A stretch of 64,000 bases of DNA from Arbacia lixula (taxonomy: Eukaryota; Echinodermata; Echinoidea; Arbacioida; Arbaciidae): the NCBI GenBank assembly GCA_963669155.1, contig OZ022591.1, positions 15,642,336 to 15,706,335 of the forward strand, given 5' to 3'. The notes beneath the pieces were generated by a model. That model saw only the letters and a list, made by a program, of their open reading frames with translations, was not told the origin of the DNA and did no database searches. Below are positions 1-11,700 of this stretch, piece after piece; position 1 is the first letter of the stretch; every line of letters begins with the position of its first letter. The position numbers and the translations under genes are program-made.

Positions 1-333
1 TTTATATTGCAATGTTATAATATTGTTATTCTTTTTATTGTATATAATATGGTTAATCTTTTTATTCTTGTTTTGTTTTCTACTAACAATTCAACACTAA
101 TATTTGGTTATCAATTTCTTCCCATTTTCTTTTATTATCTTCCAGTTTCATTGTTCAGTAGTCTCCATTTGAACTAGGATTTTTTCTTGCATGCCACTGA
201 GATTTGCTCATCATTTCAATCCTGAATTGCTAGTTAGTTTCATTCCCTGGATTGCATCAGAGTGGTCCATAATTTATGTTATTTATAGCTTGCCCGATTT
301 GGGCAAATGTCATGCTTGTGAGTTGCTTGCTCC

Positions 334-409
<76 letters not shown>

Positions 410-801
410 ACTCTCTCTCTCTGTAGGTACCTGGATATCTAGCTTGGTATAACATAATACAAAATACAAGATACAAGATACAAGATATTTTATTCAATCC
501 AAAATCATGGAAATTTGCTTGCCACCAGCATAATAACATAACAACATATAGTGATGATATAGACACATATAAACAATAAACAATGATTTAGAAAAACATA
601 TCTAAACATGGTTGTAGTCTGTGTAATATGTACTATATGTGACATAATAATTAAAGACTGAAAAATCATTAACTGAGGACTTGGGTTCGTATTATTAGTT
701 TCCTTCTCGTTCTACTCCTGATGTAATAAGATATATACATGTATTATATTTACTTTGTTTATTCGTCAATTTTTATACATTGTCATATAAGATAGAAACA
801 A
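1..801. other. AT-rich non-coding sequence
   Basis: No supported gene is visible. The stretch is AT-rich and holds a long CT microsatellite at about 340-422. The only open frame there (191-442) translates the CT repeat into Ser/Leu and is treated as spurious. It is probably intron or intergenic sequence upstream of the candidate exon at 802. Confidence 0.6.
340..423. repeat. (CT)n microsatellite
   Basis: About 80 bases of nearly pure CT dinucleotides, with a few TTT and CACT interruptions. Confidence 0.95.
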
Positions 802-889
802 ATGAAGATATTTGATGATCCAGCAACTGTGTACATTTACCAACTGGAAAAGGATCTGGCAGCTGGGGATTTACAGATAGAACACCGAG
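802..889 (+). CDS. Candidate host coding exon (29 codons)
   Basis: The frame opens at an ATG (802) and gives MKIFDDPATVYIYQLEKDLA, then nine more residues ending QIEHR. It runs into a consensus splice donor, CGAG|GTAAAA, at 889/890. Residue composition is protein-like (mixed acidic and hydrophobic, no simple repeat), unlike the AT-rich DNA around it. Upstream AGs after a pyrimidine-rich stretch (about 770-796) could serve as acceptor, so the ATG need not be the start. The exon would end in phase 1. No family is recognised and the next exon is not found in the window. It is a weak but plausible piece of a host gene on the plus strand. Confidence 0.35.
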
Positions 890-1286
890 GTAAAAACTAA
901 ACAAAGGCAAAGCAATTAAGGTCTAGTCAATTTTTAAAGAGTTGTATACAACTCTTTAACCCCATAATTGTTGGTTGTATCAAATTGATTTCTTCACCAG
1001 TTCGTTCCTATCATTCTAAACTTGCTTTTGATGTGTGCATAGCTAATGATTCTGTTTGGAAATTCTCATTATTGGCTGTCACATAATAGTAATATCATTT
1101 GATGTGTAGTCTATGTCATGGCAACAAGGACTCATTTCTCGGTGAACTTTAACAGGCCATAACTCCAAAACGGCTGTATCTATTCCAAAGATTTTTTCAC
1201 CATTGTCTTTCTTTCATTGAGATCTTTCATTTGATATATAATTTGTCCATATTGAAAGAAAAATAAAAAATGGTGTCCCATAGCTA
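890..1286. other. Non-coding sequence
   Basis: No ORF, RNA gene or repeat is recognised. If the exon at 802-889 is real, this is the start of its downstream intron. Confidence 0.5.
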
Positions 1287-2421
1287 CAGCTTACTCTCGA
1301 TATAACGAGGTCGTCGGGACCAGAGCTTTTTCCTCGTTATAACGAAACCTCGTTATATCCAAACAGCATAAAAAACAATAAAAAACATTGAAATATGTGT
1401 GCTTGTGTGTTCTTTGTGTTTTACTATGTTTTGATATCTATAGCCGCCTCGGAAACATGCGTTATCAAAAGGGAAAAGGGGGATTTGAAACATGCATTTT
1501 CAAATGGAAAAGACGATATATTTTTGCTCAACACATCATCTGACCTCGATATACTGTCGCCGTTTAAATAGCTAATTGCATTACATGACATGAATCTGAC
1601 TTTCAAACCACATGCTTTCGATGTACGTACGCTGTGCGAAGGAGTATGCTCCCGTATGTGTGCAGTGTATTACGAGACACGTGTGTCTGGCTCCATGCGT
1701 TGCCGATGCAATACATGTGCTTTCAATGTACAGTACATGTACGTACGCTATGCGAAGGAGGACATGCTTGCGTTGTGGGTGTACAGTGTATTACGAGGTG
1801 TGTGTCTCGCTCCATGCGTTGCCGATGCAATACATGTGCTTTCAATGTACATGTGCGTACGCTATGCGAAGGAATACATGCTTGCGTTGTGTGTACAGTG
1901 TATTACGAGGCTCTATGCGTTGCCGATGCAAGACATGTGCTTCCAATGTACATGTGCGTACGCTATGCGAAGGAGTACATGCTTGCGTTGTGTGTACAGT
2001 GTACATGTATTACGAGGTGTGTGTCTGGCTCCATGCGTTGCCGATGCAATACATGTGCTTTCAATGTACATAAATAAGCTAAGGAGTACATGCTCGCGTT
2101 GTGTGTACAGTGTATTACGAGGTGTGTGTCTGGCCCCGAGCTCCACGCGTTGCCAAAGCAATACGTGTGTAAGAAGATTGCTTTCAGCCCGCTCGCCCTC
2201 AATTTTTCGTTCCTTGTGGTAACGGACACAATTGTTATGTTTTTCTTTGTCTTGGGGTCAACATGAAAAGCTCGTTATAACGAAATCTCGTTATAACCGT
2301 GCTCGTTGTAAGCGGCGTAGTGCACCATAGGTTTGCATGTAGACAATTTTGGGCCCGAGATATTTCCCTCGCTATAACGAAACCTCGTTATATCCGTGCT
2401 CGTTGTATCGAGAGTAAGCTG
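1287..2421. mobile_element. Non-autonomous TIR element, TA target duplication (Tc1/mariner/pogo-like)
   Basis: The left end reads CAGCTTACTCTCGATATAAC and the right end is its inverted counterpart, ending GTATCGAGAGTAAGCTG. Both are flanked by TA (1285-1286 and 2422-2423). Further inverted copies of a CTCGTTATAACGA motif lie inside each end (about 1330-1360 and 2275-2400). The TA duplication and CAG-starting termini are typical of Tc1/mariner/pogo-type elements. No transposase frame remains. The interior is largely a minisatellite, so the open frames around 1590-2222 are repeat translations rather than genes. Family assignment is inference. Confidence 0.8.
1611..2165. repeat. Minisatellite of about 100-120 bp units
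   Basis: Five imperfect tandem units can be aligned on the core TTGCCGATGCAATACATGTG, found at about 1700, 1819, 1920, 2038 and (degenerate) 2150, so spacing is 101-119 bp. Units also share GTACGCTATGCGAAGGAG and GTGTACAGTGTATTACGAGG. Unit length is not a multiple of three, which explains the overlapping open frames in several registers. Confidence 0.9.
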
Positions 2422-2423
2422 TA

Positions 2424-2846
2424 CTATGATAGTAGTTTGCCCTCTTTTTGATCCCATGAATTGCGGTTCTGATTAGCGATAAACCTTAAAGAATACACAG
2501 GTGACACAATGGTCCGACTCCAAAGAAAGCCAGGAAACATTACTTCACAATAAATAGAAAGGTTTCTGCAAATTCCGTGTTCATGCACAATTAACACAGG
2601 CATGAACAAGCCATGGCTAACGATAACCCCGCGTCAATATGGCTTGTACTTTGTAGATTCGCCCCAACGCGTAAGGCCTGGCCCGCCCGTCCAGCGCAAG
2701 CTAGCCGATGATGGTAGACGGGTGTGACCCCGTGTAGCGCGCAGGGCGGCAACTATGAACGCAACTGGCTGTCAAAACAATCATGACAATGCTGCGAACA
2801 ATGTTTTCAAGGTCTCCAATGATAATCATAATTGTTTTTGACATAC
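2424..2846. other. Non-coding; possible intron of the minus-strand gene starting at 2904
   Basis: No further exon is recognised. From about 2640 the sequence becomes richer in GC and CpG than its surroundings, as expected near a promoter or first exon. Confidence 0.4.
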
Positions 2847-2904
2847 CTTGTTTTACACCTGGGTTGCTTGCCTCGATAATCTCCCCGTCTGCGCTATCAG
2901 TCAT
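2847..2904 (-). CDS. Candidate first coding exon on the minus strand
   Basis: An ATG at 2904 opens 19 codons, MTDSADGEIIEASNPGVKQ. They run into an excellent donor, CAAG|GTATGT, at 2847/2846. The bases just before the ATG (CTTCAAG) are a reasonable start context, and the segment sits in a CpG-richer island of about 0.5 kb. An acidic, Ser/Asp-rich N-terminus followed by an intron is common for animal genes. Downstream exons would lie at lower coordinates and were not identified. The protein family is unknown. Confidence 0.4.
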
Positions 2905-3111
2905 CTTGAAGAGAGTTATTAAGCCGGTTTACAAACGTCTCATTTGAAAACGAAGCCAAGTTACGTTCGAAAAATTGCCATTGGAGATCCACAAGTAATA
3001 CGTGCAATACAGTACACACAGCCGAGCTAGCTAGCCAGCTGCGCTATGCGTGTTGATTTCATTGATTAGCTCATGCACGGACGGTCAGAGATGGCGCTAT
3101 ACAAAAATATA

Positions 3112-3297
3112 CTAGTTAGGATCTCCCATTATAACAACGCAAATATTTTTGTAGCATTTGTGGTATGTTCTAACCGCCAGTTTGGCATTCTTTCTGGTTT
3201 GAGTCATAACAGACAATTGTTCAATTTGTTCAAAGTCCTCTAAATTCCCGTCGTTTTCTCTGAACAAGATTTCGCGTAACACTTCCATTTTGAACAA
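3112..3297 (-). CDS. Small unidentified ORF or exon remnant (61 aa)
   Basis: A 61-codon frame with protein-like composition: an acidic helix-like start, then TQTRKNAKLAVRTYHKCYKN, then a hydrophobic end and a TAG stop. The basic stretch is loosely like the N-terminal DNA-binding segment of DUF3504/Crypton-type recombinase-derived proteins (RNT..A...F pattern), but the match is by eye and short. It lies about 200 bp upstream of the candidate first exon at 2904 on the same strand and could instead be its 5' neighbour. No splice donor of good quality was found inside. Function is unknown. Confidence 0.25.
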   Translation of the reverse strand: MFKMEVLREILFRENDGNLEDFEQIEQLSVMTQTRKNAKLAVRTYHKCYKNICVVIMGDPN

Positions 3298-4745
3298 TGT
3301 GACTCACAATGTGTCATCTCTTTCTTGTAATGATCTTCTATTTTCTTCTTTGTGATACCACTGTAGTGTGTGTATACGTGTGGGCGGATGTTGAACACAG
3401 ACCTTCAACTACACCCCATATTTCGAATGTGATTCAAGCAGTTATCAAATCTGGAAACGGGGTGTTGTTTTTCGTTTGTCGCCCTTTCAGCCTTTCCTTC
3501 CACGTTTTCATTTATTTTACCGGTAGCGGGTCGACGATATGGCAAGTCCCTGCATAGTGCAAACACAGAATTATCAAATAATACTACAAAAAATAGAATT
3601 CAGAATATGGGAAACACATTTTCAATTCAAACATTTTCATTCAAATGTATCCCCCCTTCCATCCCCTCCCCCCCCCCCCCCCCCAAAAAAAAAGGAAGAA
3701 AAATGAGAGGGGTGGGGAGAGGGGAAACTATAATAACGTAAATGTCCCACAAGCAACGGACGTTTTTACACCTTTCTGGGTTTTTTTAACTTTGTTGCTC
3801 AGAAACGTATATTTCCAACCTAAAATTCACGAAATATAACATTTTTGAAAGGTTTGTTACAACATATATTAACCCTTACGTGCCACGTGTGTATTATTAA
3901 TTTAATTCATTTTCAATTAATTTATTAAATTTTCCACAAAATAATATTCGTAACATACATCTGAAGATTGAAGCAATATTTAACTAAATTAATACTCGCA
4001 TGTATACATAAAATGAAGTATGTAGATAATATAAAATAACGATCTTACATACATTACATTTCACCATCAATACACGCAAATCTTATAATAGACCTGCGTT
4101 TTGTTTGGAACACAAAGGGTTAAACAAAAGCAAAGTGAACAGTTGTTAGCCTACAAAAGAATCGGAGAAATAAAATATATCATCTTTATAATTTTTTAAG
4201 GCATCGAGTGCTCTCATGATGGTGATCACTCAGGAGGTCCAGCATGTGTGTAATCACGTACAGTGGCATTTTGCATGCAAAACGCCCACAGACGACAGTA
4301 CAAGAAATAAGAGACATGAGCATAATCAGAATTATTTAAATATAGTGCAACAATAAAATATATAGTATTGACAGCTTGCAAAGAATGTCCAATGGGGGGT
4401 CACTAATATGATTTCCTATATTTCACACGTCAACCTTTTTTTTTTCCTGTGAGATTATGCTAAAAAAATAATCGTTAAATTTTCCTGTCTTTTAGTCTGT
4501 ATCCAAACCCCAAACCAATAAGCCGTTCCAATCTTAGTGAACGTACTTTATAGACGACTCCACAGTTGTTATGCGAACTACTTGAAATAGGGTAGAAAAT
4601 ACATTTTTTAGAGATTTTTCAATTATTTAATAACGATTCGGGTTTACAACCATTTAATGTGTTGAAGAATGTAGACGCGTATAGGGAATTTACGACGCGG
4701 ACTAGGAATTATACTAGGAATACAAAAAAAAAAACAAAAAAAAAC
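3298..4745. other. Non-coding sequence with homopolymer tracts
   Basis: A poly-C/poly-A tract sits at about 3667-3692 and a poly-A tract at about 4725-4745. No credible coding frame was seen. The frame at 3309-3557 has a hydrophobic start but no supporting context. Confidence 0.5.
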
Positions 4746-4890
4746 AGGTGATCGTGTGCAACCGTCTTACCAACGGTCTTAACTTCATGTATTGTCCATT
4801 TTAGAAATTTGCTGAAAGTTATTTGCCCTCAAATGCTTCACATTTGGAGAAATTAGTGATTAAATCAGAAATCTTCAAAATGTTCGGGGA
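4746..4890 (+). mobile_element. Fragment of hairpin MITE family A
   Basis: The segment matches one arm of the elements at 57564-58451 and 63490-63857. Shared words include TGTATTGTCCATTTTAGAAA, TTTGCCCTCAAATG and CACATTTGGAG, in the same order. Only about half an element is left; the other arm is replaced by a TG microsatellite. Confidence 0.75.
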
Positions 4891-4952
4891 AAACAAAATT
4901 ATGTATGTACAATCATTGTTAACACTTGAACGTCAGATAAACTGCTGCTCTA

Positions 4953-4964
4953 ACGGTTTGTGTG

Positions 4965-5034
<70 letters not shown>
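4953..5034. repeat. (TG)n microsatellite
   Basis: About 80 bases of nearly pure TG. The short open frames across it on both strands are repeat translations. Confidence 0.97.
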
Positions 5035-5035
<1 letters not shown>

Positions 5036-5490
5036 CAAGGACGTTAAAAGATATTGATATGTATCCCTTTGAACAAGGTTTGAATCACGACTGCGCAAGC
5101 ATACCAGGAGAGGAAACTTCCCCAAAATACTTGTGAGCATACCATCACCACCTCACTCCTTTAGCCAAATAAATATTGTTTGCATTTGCCCATACATGTG
5201 TAAGTTGTTTTTTTCAAAGAAACCCATGTTTTTATATTAAAAACATTATGCGTTGAACGCTCTTACATTCTTTTTTTAAATTGAAAATATCAGATATCTT
5301 ATTAAAAATTTGGTGTTCATTCCTCATACATTATGTGCTGAAAAGTTTTGATAGATAGAGGACGAAACATTTTAGCCACGGCATGAATTCCAAGTGTTTT
5401 CTTTTTATCATTCCATGAATCAAAATATGCTGGAAATATTCCACATGGTGATATTAATGCAAGTACAATCGTATTTTCTTTATCCAAGAG

Positions 5491-5530
5491 GCACCGTGTG
5501 TGGCTGTAGTACTACATCCACACACGGTGC
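5491..5530. repeat. 40-bp near-perfect palindrome
   Basis: The left arm GCACCGTGTGTGGCTGTAGT is followed immediately by its reverse complement with a single mismatched pair (C/T at position 14 of each arm). There is no spacer, so it could extrude as a cruciform or mark a collapsed short inverted-repeat element. Confidence 0.9.
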
Positions 5531-5863
5531 ATTCAGGGAGGTATTAGGAAGGAGAAGAAACTCGAGTAAAATACATTCCAATATAGGTATGGGTTCTAAA
5601 GCGTGCTCATGAATGTCAAAGTCATTCCATAATCATGACAATGCTTTGATGTTCCATGTGCCGGGCCGACATTTAGCCGTTGTCAACTTGAAAAGAAATA
5701 TGTTTACTTGCCAATCATTTGTCTCTAGAAGCTATGTTTTTGAGAAATTTGTTCGCAAACTATAAGGAAGTTAAGGACAGATTATGACAGATCCTTTTCT
5801 CTGCTTTTGTTTCGAAAAGTAATGAGGAATCATTTAAAAAAATAAGATATTTGCATTACTTAC

Positions 5864-5923
5864 AAAATAGACAAATTTCTTCACTTTCTGACATCGTGTG
5901 CATTGGTGGGGCTGTGCCTTCCC
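5864..5923 (-). CDS. Candidate 60-nt internal exon
   Basis: On the minus strand a strong acceptor (T-rich tract ending TTATTCAG) precedes 60 bases that end at a strong donor, TTTT|GTAAGT. The length is a multiple of three. Two frames are open: one gives EGTAPPMHTMSESEEICLF, the other has a CxxC pair (QPHQCTRCQKVKKFVYF). The splice signals are better than expected by chance in this AT-rich DNA, but no flanking exon was found, so the parent gene and frame are unknown. Confidence 0.35.
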
Positions 5924-8384
5924 CTGAATAACAAAATAAAATCTGGTTTGAGAAATATGTTAACCGTTCAGCCTTCGCTGGGACTATAGCTGATCTTGTT
6001 ACACACACTGGGAATTAGATTTGGGGTGAGCGAAGGGAAATTTTAATAAAATTGTAGAACAAATTTGGTCCGTATCTTTTTCGGACATCTCCTCACATGA
6101 AATCAAGGTTATTTTAATGGAAGGCGAAACACTCAATAAACGATTTACAAGATATTTGTAAGGAAATGTGATTGCCTAATGTGCGATATGGAGGCACATG
6201 CACATGCACTTCAGTACATGAAGTTGTTCTGAAATCTTCTGCGCAAACAGAATATATATTCCTCTAAATGCATTAAAGATTCATCATGTTTGTTTTGCGG
6301 CGGATCTCCCTCGATCAAAGAGCCAAACGCGTACAATATTTCATTGTGATATCAATACACGCGACTGCTGGAGGAATAAATTACATTTCATGCTGACACC
6401 ATTCCTTACACCTCTCTGATGGTACTGAGTAAGACTTTTGGTTCCTCCTATATTTTGTGTTTTTTTCCTTTCATTGTTATCACTCCCTCTTTTATCTATC
6501 CATCTCTCCCTTTCTTTATTTTTTTTTTCTCTATCGCTGTCTCGCTCTTTTTGTTACTTCTATTCTTTTGCACAAGTGTTTGAATATATTATGTCTGTTT
6601 GTGTGTGTTGTGTTGTCTCATAGGCTTGTTTGCAATACAGCGAACACTATGAGCGGGCAATGATTATCATTAATGATATTTCTCATATACTTTATGCGTA
6701 ATTTGTATCAGTTGGTGTGATAATAAAATCCTTAATTTTTCGGAACCCGCGATGATAGGGAACTATAATGTTTTTAACACTCGAGGGCGCTAAACCACAT
6801 TGCTCGATCGCTCGCCTACTTGCAAAGAATATCGTCTCGTGCCTTGCACTACTCTACCGATTGAGCTTGCCTTGTCGTATTTATATATCTCTATAATTGT
6901 TTAAGAACACAGATGACTGCGGCTGCCATGGCAACAGTTATAATTCTCAAAGTTCAATTCCTGATTCCATTCTGCAGTGAGAGACATATCTCATAAACCT
7001 ATTTTTTAAAATCCGTCATATGTCACCATTAATACGTATCCCATAGAGCAGCATTTCAGGTCTGGCACACAAAGGCTAAATCATCATTTCTTCTTTGAAT
7101 TGTAATTTCCTTGAAGACCACATGGGGCCATACTTTGAAGATATCAGATGGATTTTGACCCTCATTCGCTGAAAAGGGCTATGTATTCCTGTCACATCTG
7201 TTCTTTCCATTTTTATTTGTTCATTTATTTGTTGACCTGTATTTTACAATCAACCAATCAATCAATCAATCAATCGATTAATTAACTAACTAACGAACCA
7301 ACTAACTAACCAACCAACCAACCTATCAAACAATCAATCAATCAATCAATCAATCAATATTTACGATATGTGAAAACTATAATTTCATGCTAACATGCAA
7401 GCCAATGTCAATATCACATTTTGCAGCATATCCAGAGTTTGGTTTATGCCACAGACAGTCGAAATAGTCCTTAACATATGAATGGTGTAAATATAATATA
7501 TTTGATTTTGTTATAATGCACATTACTTCAGAAAATAGAAAGAATTGCCCATTTAATTTGAGAAAAAAGCAAAAGGGTACAAAAATAGAAGAGGAGTACA
7601 TCGTTAATTAAATAAAAACAGGTTCTATAACTTCGTCAAACAGTAAAATATCCCTACTCTATCTCCTGTCCTGTTTTGTAAGTACTGATCACAAATTGAA
7701 TCGCTATGAACGAACATAAGATATGCACATGGAATTCTAACTTTGGAAAACGAAAACCAGTCAACTAAAAAGAAAACATAGGAAACCATAAGAAATTTAA
7801 CGTGAGAGGAGGCCAGTGAAACCGGCAAATTTAACAGCTCACAGAAAATAATTTGAAGTATTTGATGAAATGTAGTTACTACAAGAACAATCTGTCCGTT
7901 TATAGTTTTGAATCAGTACATCTTATAAAACTTCAAATGTGTATTGTATCAACTAATTAGTTTGTCAAAATGTCAAATGTAACATGGCCTCTCTCCCCAT
8001 ATCCAGCTTACCCTAATAAAAATTGAGATCGACCTAAATGAATTGTCAATATTGTGTCTGCCGCGTCGGCATTGATTTGCTCACCGGTGAAACTACTTTA
8101 ATTTTATGCAGATAATATGTGTCTTGAATTATGTGCCTTGAATTTTTAATGGCGCATTCCCAGCTGTTTTGTTGTTTACAAAATGTGCATATCATTTTAC
8201 GCACATGATAAATATGCATAAGTAACTTATGTTATTATCGTTGATTGGTAGATACATCAAAGGGTCTCCCCGGTAGTTAATTTACATAAGATATGCACCA
8301 ATAGGAGAAGTTTAGGTACAGCCCGGGGGTGGGGCCTGAGTGTTTATTGACCTTTAACCTGACTGGGTTGCACTGGACTAGCAG
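5924..8384. other. Non-coding sequence
   Basis: No supported gene. It contains the CAAT-type tetranucleotide repeat at 7251-7358. Open frames at 6438-6663, 7377-7601 and 7625-7828 are short, low in complexity or lack context, and are not called. Confidence 0.5.
7251..7358. repeat. Imperfect (CAAT/CAAC)n tetranucleotide repeat
   Basis: Tetranucleotide units CAAT, CAAC, TAAC and CAAA alternate over about 105 bases; the best runs are at the two ends. Confidence 0.9.
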
Positions 8385-8436
8385 ATGCTTCCACCCGAGA
8401 TCGTTTTAATTTTCGCAATTTTACAAGAATTTAGCA
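8385..8436 (+). CDS. Very tentative first coding exon
   Basis: An ATG at 8385 opens 17 codons with a hydrophobic, signal-like composition (MLPPEIVLIFAILQEFS). They end at a donor, AGCA|GTAAGT. It lies about 170 bp outside the giant element. There is no other support, and a chance match is quite possible. Confidence 0.2.
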
Positions 8437-8607
8437 GTAAGTTTCTTTAAATGCCGAACGAGAAAGGGGGTGAAGTGTCTGTTTGTGATGTCTGAGCGAA
8501 ATGAAATTGAAAATGTGGTAATTTGTGAGGTGTTTGAGGTGCGAGTTTGACCACTTCTTTGTTCTAGCTACCGGGGAACCGGCAGTGTTCGCTGCTACCT
8601 TGAAACT

Positions 8608-8644
8608 GGCGACCAATAGTATGCAAATGAGCCGCGACCAATAA
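8608..8644 (+). repeat. Left outer inverted block (CCAAT pair with octamer)
   Basis: GGCGACCAATA (8608-8618) and CCGCGACCAATAA (8632-8644) occur here. The same two blocks, in the same order, occur on the opposite strand at 32832-32798, with one mismatch and an 11-base instead of 13-base spacer. The spacer on this side contains an ATGCAAAT octamer. They lie about 120 bp outside the left array and could be element termini, an element promoter, or both. Confidence 0.5.
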
Positions 8645-8764
8645 GGGGGGATTATGGTGTCCGAAGGGTCAAACACAAATGGAAAAAAATATTTTCACGA
8701 TCTCTGTAAGGAGATAAAAGTGATTGTAAGATAATTGTACGGCATGTAAAAAGAATAACAATTA

Positions 8765-11700
8765 TATGAGGTGAAAGCTTAGGGTTTTTTCTTTATTTTG
8801 ATATAAATCACTTGCCAGAACGTTTTGTTTAGGTCTTACTGTTCCAAATTTGATACCTGCGTAATGATATATTTACGCACGGAATTCGTAGGACGTGCAG
8901 GTTCGTCAATTTGACCCACATTTTGAAAGATGTCGAGGCTGTAAAAACTATCAAATGACACTTTCACTAATGTACAACTGATATCAAATGAAAGCTGAAC
9001 ATTTACTCTTTATTCTCATATAGGTGGCATGTTGGGACTTTGTTATTGGGTCTTATTACTTCAGTTTGAACCCAGGGCTCATACCGCGATATTACGCACG
9101 GTCTTCGGAAGTATACCGGGCCAATTTACGGGCGACATAAACTGGACAATAGCAACACGTGTAATTCTTCCAAAAATGTAGGGGCCTTAAAACTATCGCA
9201 TAACCCTTTAACTAGCTCATGATTTATATGAGGTGAAAGCTGAATAGTTGCTCTTTAGCCCCATATAGGTCCCATGTCAAAACTTTTTGATTCAATCTTA
9301 CTGTTGCAATTTGAATTCAGGGCTCAAACCAGCACAATACGCACGGTATTCACCAGATTTATCGAAAATGGCCACAACTCTTCCAAAAATTTCGGGGCTT
9401 TAAAAACTATCGCATGACACTTTAACTAGCTCATGATTTATATGAGGTGAAAGCTGAATAGTTGCTCTTCACCCCCATATAGGTCTCATGTCGGAACTTT
9501 TTGATTCAGTCTTACTGTTGCAGTTTGAATATAGGGCTCAAACCGGCATATGACGCACGGTATTCACCAGATTTATCGAAAATGGCCACAACTCTTCCAA
9601 AAAATTCGGGGCTTTAACAACTATCGCATGACACTTTAACTAGCTCATGATTTATATGAGGTGAAAGCTGAATAGTTGCTCTTTATCCCCATATAAGTGC
9701 CATGTCGGAACTTTTTGATTCAGTCTTACTGTTGCAGTTTGAAGTTTGGGCTCAAACCGGCATTTCGGCCAATTTACGCACGGCATTATCAGAATTTACC
9801 GAGAACGGCCATACCTCTTCCAAAAATGTCAGGGCTTTTAAACCTATCGCATGACACTTTAACTAGCTCATGGTTTATATGAGGTGAAAGCTGAATAGTT
9901 GCTCTTTATCCCCATATAGGTGCCATGTCGGAACTTTTTGATTCAGTCTTACTGTTGCAGTTTGAAGTTTGGGCTCAAACCGGCATTTCGGCCAATTTAC
10001 GCACGGCATTATCAGAATTTACCGAGAACGGCCATACCTCTTCCAAAAATGTCAGGGCTTTTAAACCTATCGCATGACACTTTAACTAGCTCATAGTTTA
10101 TATGAGGTGAAAGCTGAATAGTTGCTCTTTATCCCCATATAGGTGCCATGTCGGAACTTTTTGATTCAGTCTTACTGTTGCAGTTTGAAGTTTGGGCTCA
10201 AACCGGCATTTCGGCCAATTTACGCACGGCATTATCAGAATTTACCGAGAACGGCAATACCTCTTCCAAAAATGTAGGGGCTTTTAAACCTATCGCATGA
10301 CACTTTAACTAACTAATAAATAGTATGAGGTGAAAGCTAAATAGTTGCTCTTTACCCCCATATAGGTGCCATGTCGGAACTTTTTGATTGGTTCTTACTG
10401 TTTCACTTTGAAAAGAGGGCTCAAACCGGCATATAACGCGCGGTATTCACCAGATTTATCGTAAATGGCCACAACTCTTCCAAAAATGTCAGGGCTTTTA
10501 AACCTATCGCATGACACTTTAACTAGCTCATGGTTTATATGAGGTGAAAGCTAAATAGTTGCTCTTTACCCCCATATAGGTCCCATGTCGGAACTTTTTG
10601 ATTGGTTCTTACTGTTTCACTTTGAAAAGAGGGCTCAAACCGGCATATAACGCGCGGTATTCACAAGATTTACCGAAAATTGCCATAACTCTTCCAAAAA
10701 ATGTCAGGGCTTTTAAACCCATCGCATGACACTTTAACTAGCTCATTATTTATATGAGGAAAAAGCTGATTAGTTGCTCTTTACCCCCATATAGGTGCCA
10801 TGTCGGAACTTTTTGATTCAGTCTTACTGTTGCAGTTTGAAAAGAGGGCTCAAACCGGCATATAACGCGCGGTATTCACAAGATTTACCGAAAATTGCCA
10901 TAACTCTTCCAAAAAAGTAGGGGCTTCTAAACCTATCGCATGACACTTTAACTAGCTCATGGTTTATATGAGGTGAAAGCTGAATAGTTGCTCTTTATCC
11001 CCATATAGGTGCCATGTCGGAACTTTTTGATTCAGTCTTACTGTTGCAGTTTGAAGTTTGGGCTCAAACCGGCATTTCGGCCAATTTACGCACGGCATTA
11101 TCAGAATTTACCGAGAACGGCCATACCTCTTCCAAAAATGTAGGGGCTTTTAAACCTATCGCATGACACTTTAACTAGCTCATGATTTATATGAGGTGAA
11201 AGCTAAATAGTTGCTCTTTACCCCCATATAGGTGCCATGTCGGAACTTTTTGATTCAGTCTTACTGTTGCAGTTTGAAAAGAGGGCTCAAACCGGCATAT
11301 AACGCGCGGTATTCACAAGATTTACCGAAAATTGCCATAACTCTTCCAAAAAAGTAGGGGCTTCTAAACCTATCGCATGACACTTTAACTAGCTCATGGT
11401 TTATATGAGGTGAAAGCTGAATAGTTGCTCTTTATCCCCATATAGGTGCCATGTCGGAACTTTTTGATTCAGTCTTACTGTTGCAGTTTGAAGTTTGGGC
11501 TCAAACCGGCATTTCGGCCAATTTACGCACGGCATTATCAGAATTTACCGAGAACGGCCATACCTCTTCCAAAAATGTAGGGGCTTTTAAACCTATCGCA
11601 TGACACTTTAACTAGCTCATGATTTATATGAGGTGAAAGCTAAATAGTTGCTCTTTACCCCCATATAGGTGCCATGTCGGAACTTTTTGATTGGTTCTTA

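Noticed and set aside
1590-2222. 210-codon Cys-rich plus-strand ORF and overlapping frames
   Set aside because: A translation of the minisatellite in several registers, with no splice or domain support; Cys richness comes from the TGT/TGC repeat core.
3309-3557. 82-codon ORF with hydrophobic N-terminus
   Set aside because: The signal-like start is the only support; the remainder is unrecognisable and no splice context is seen.
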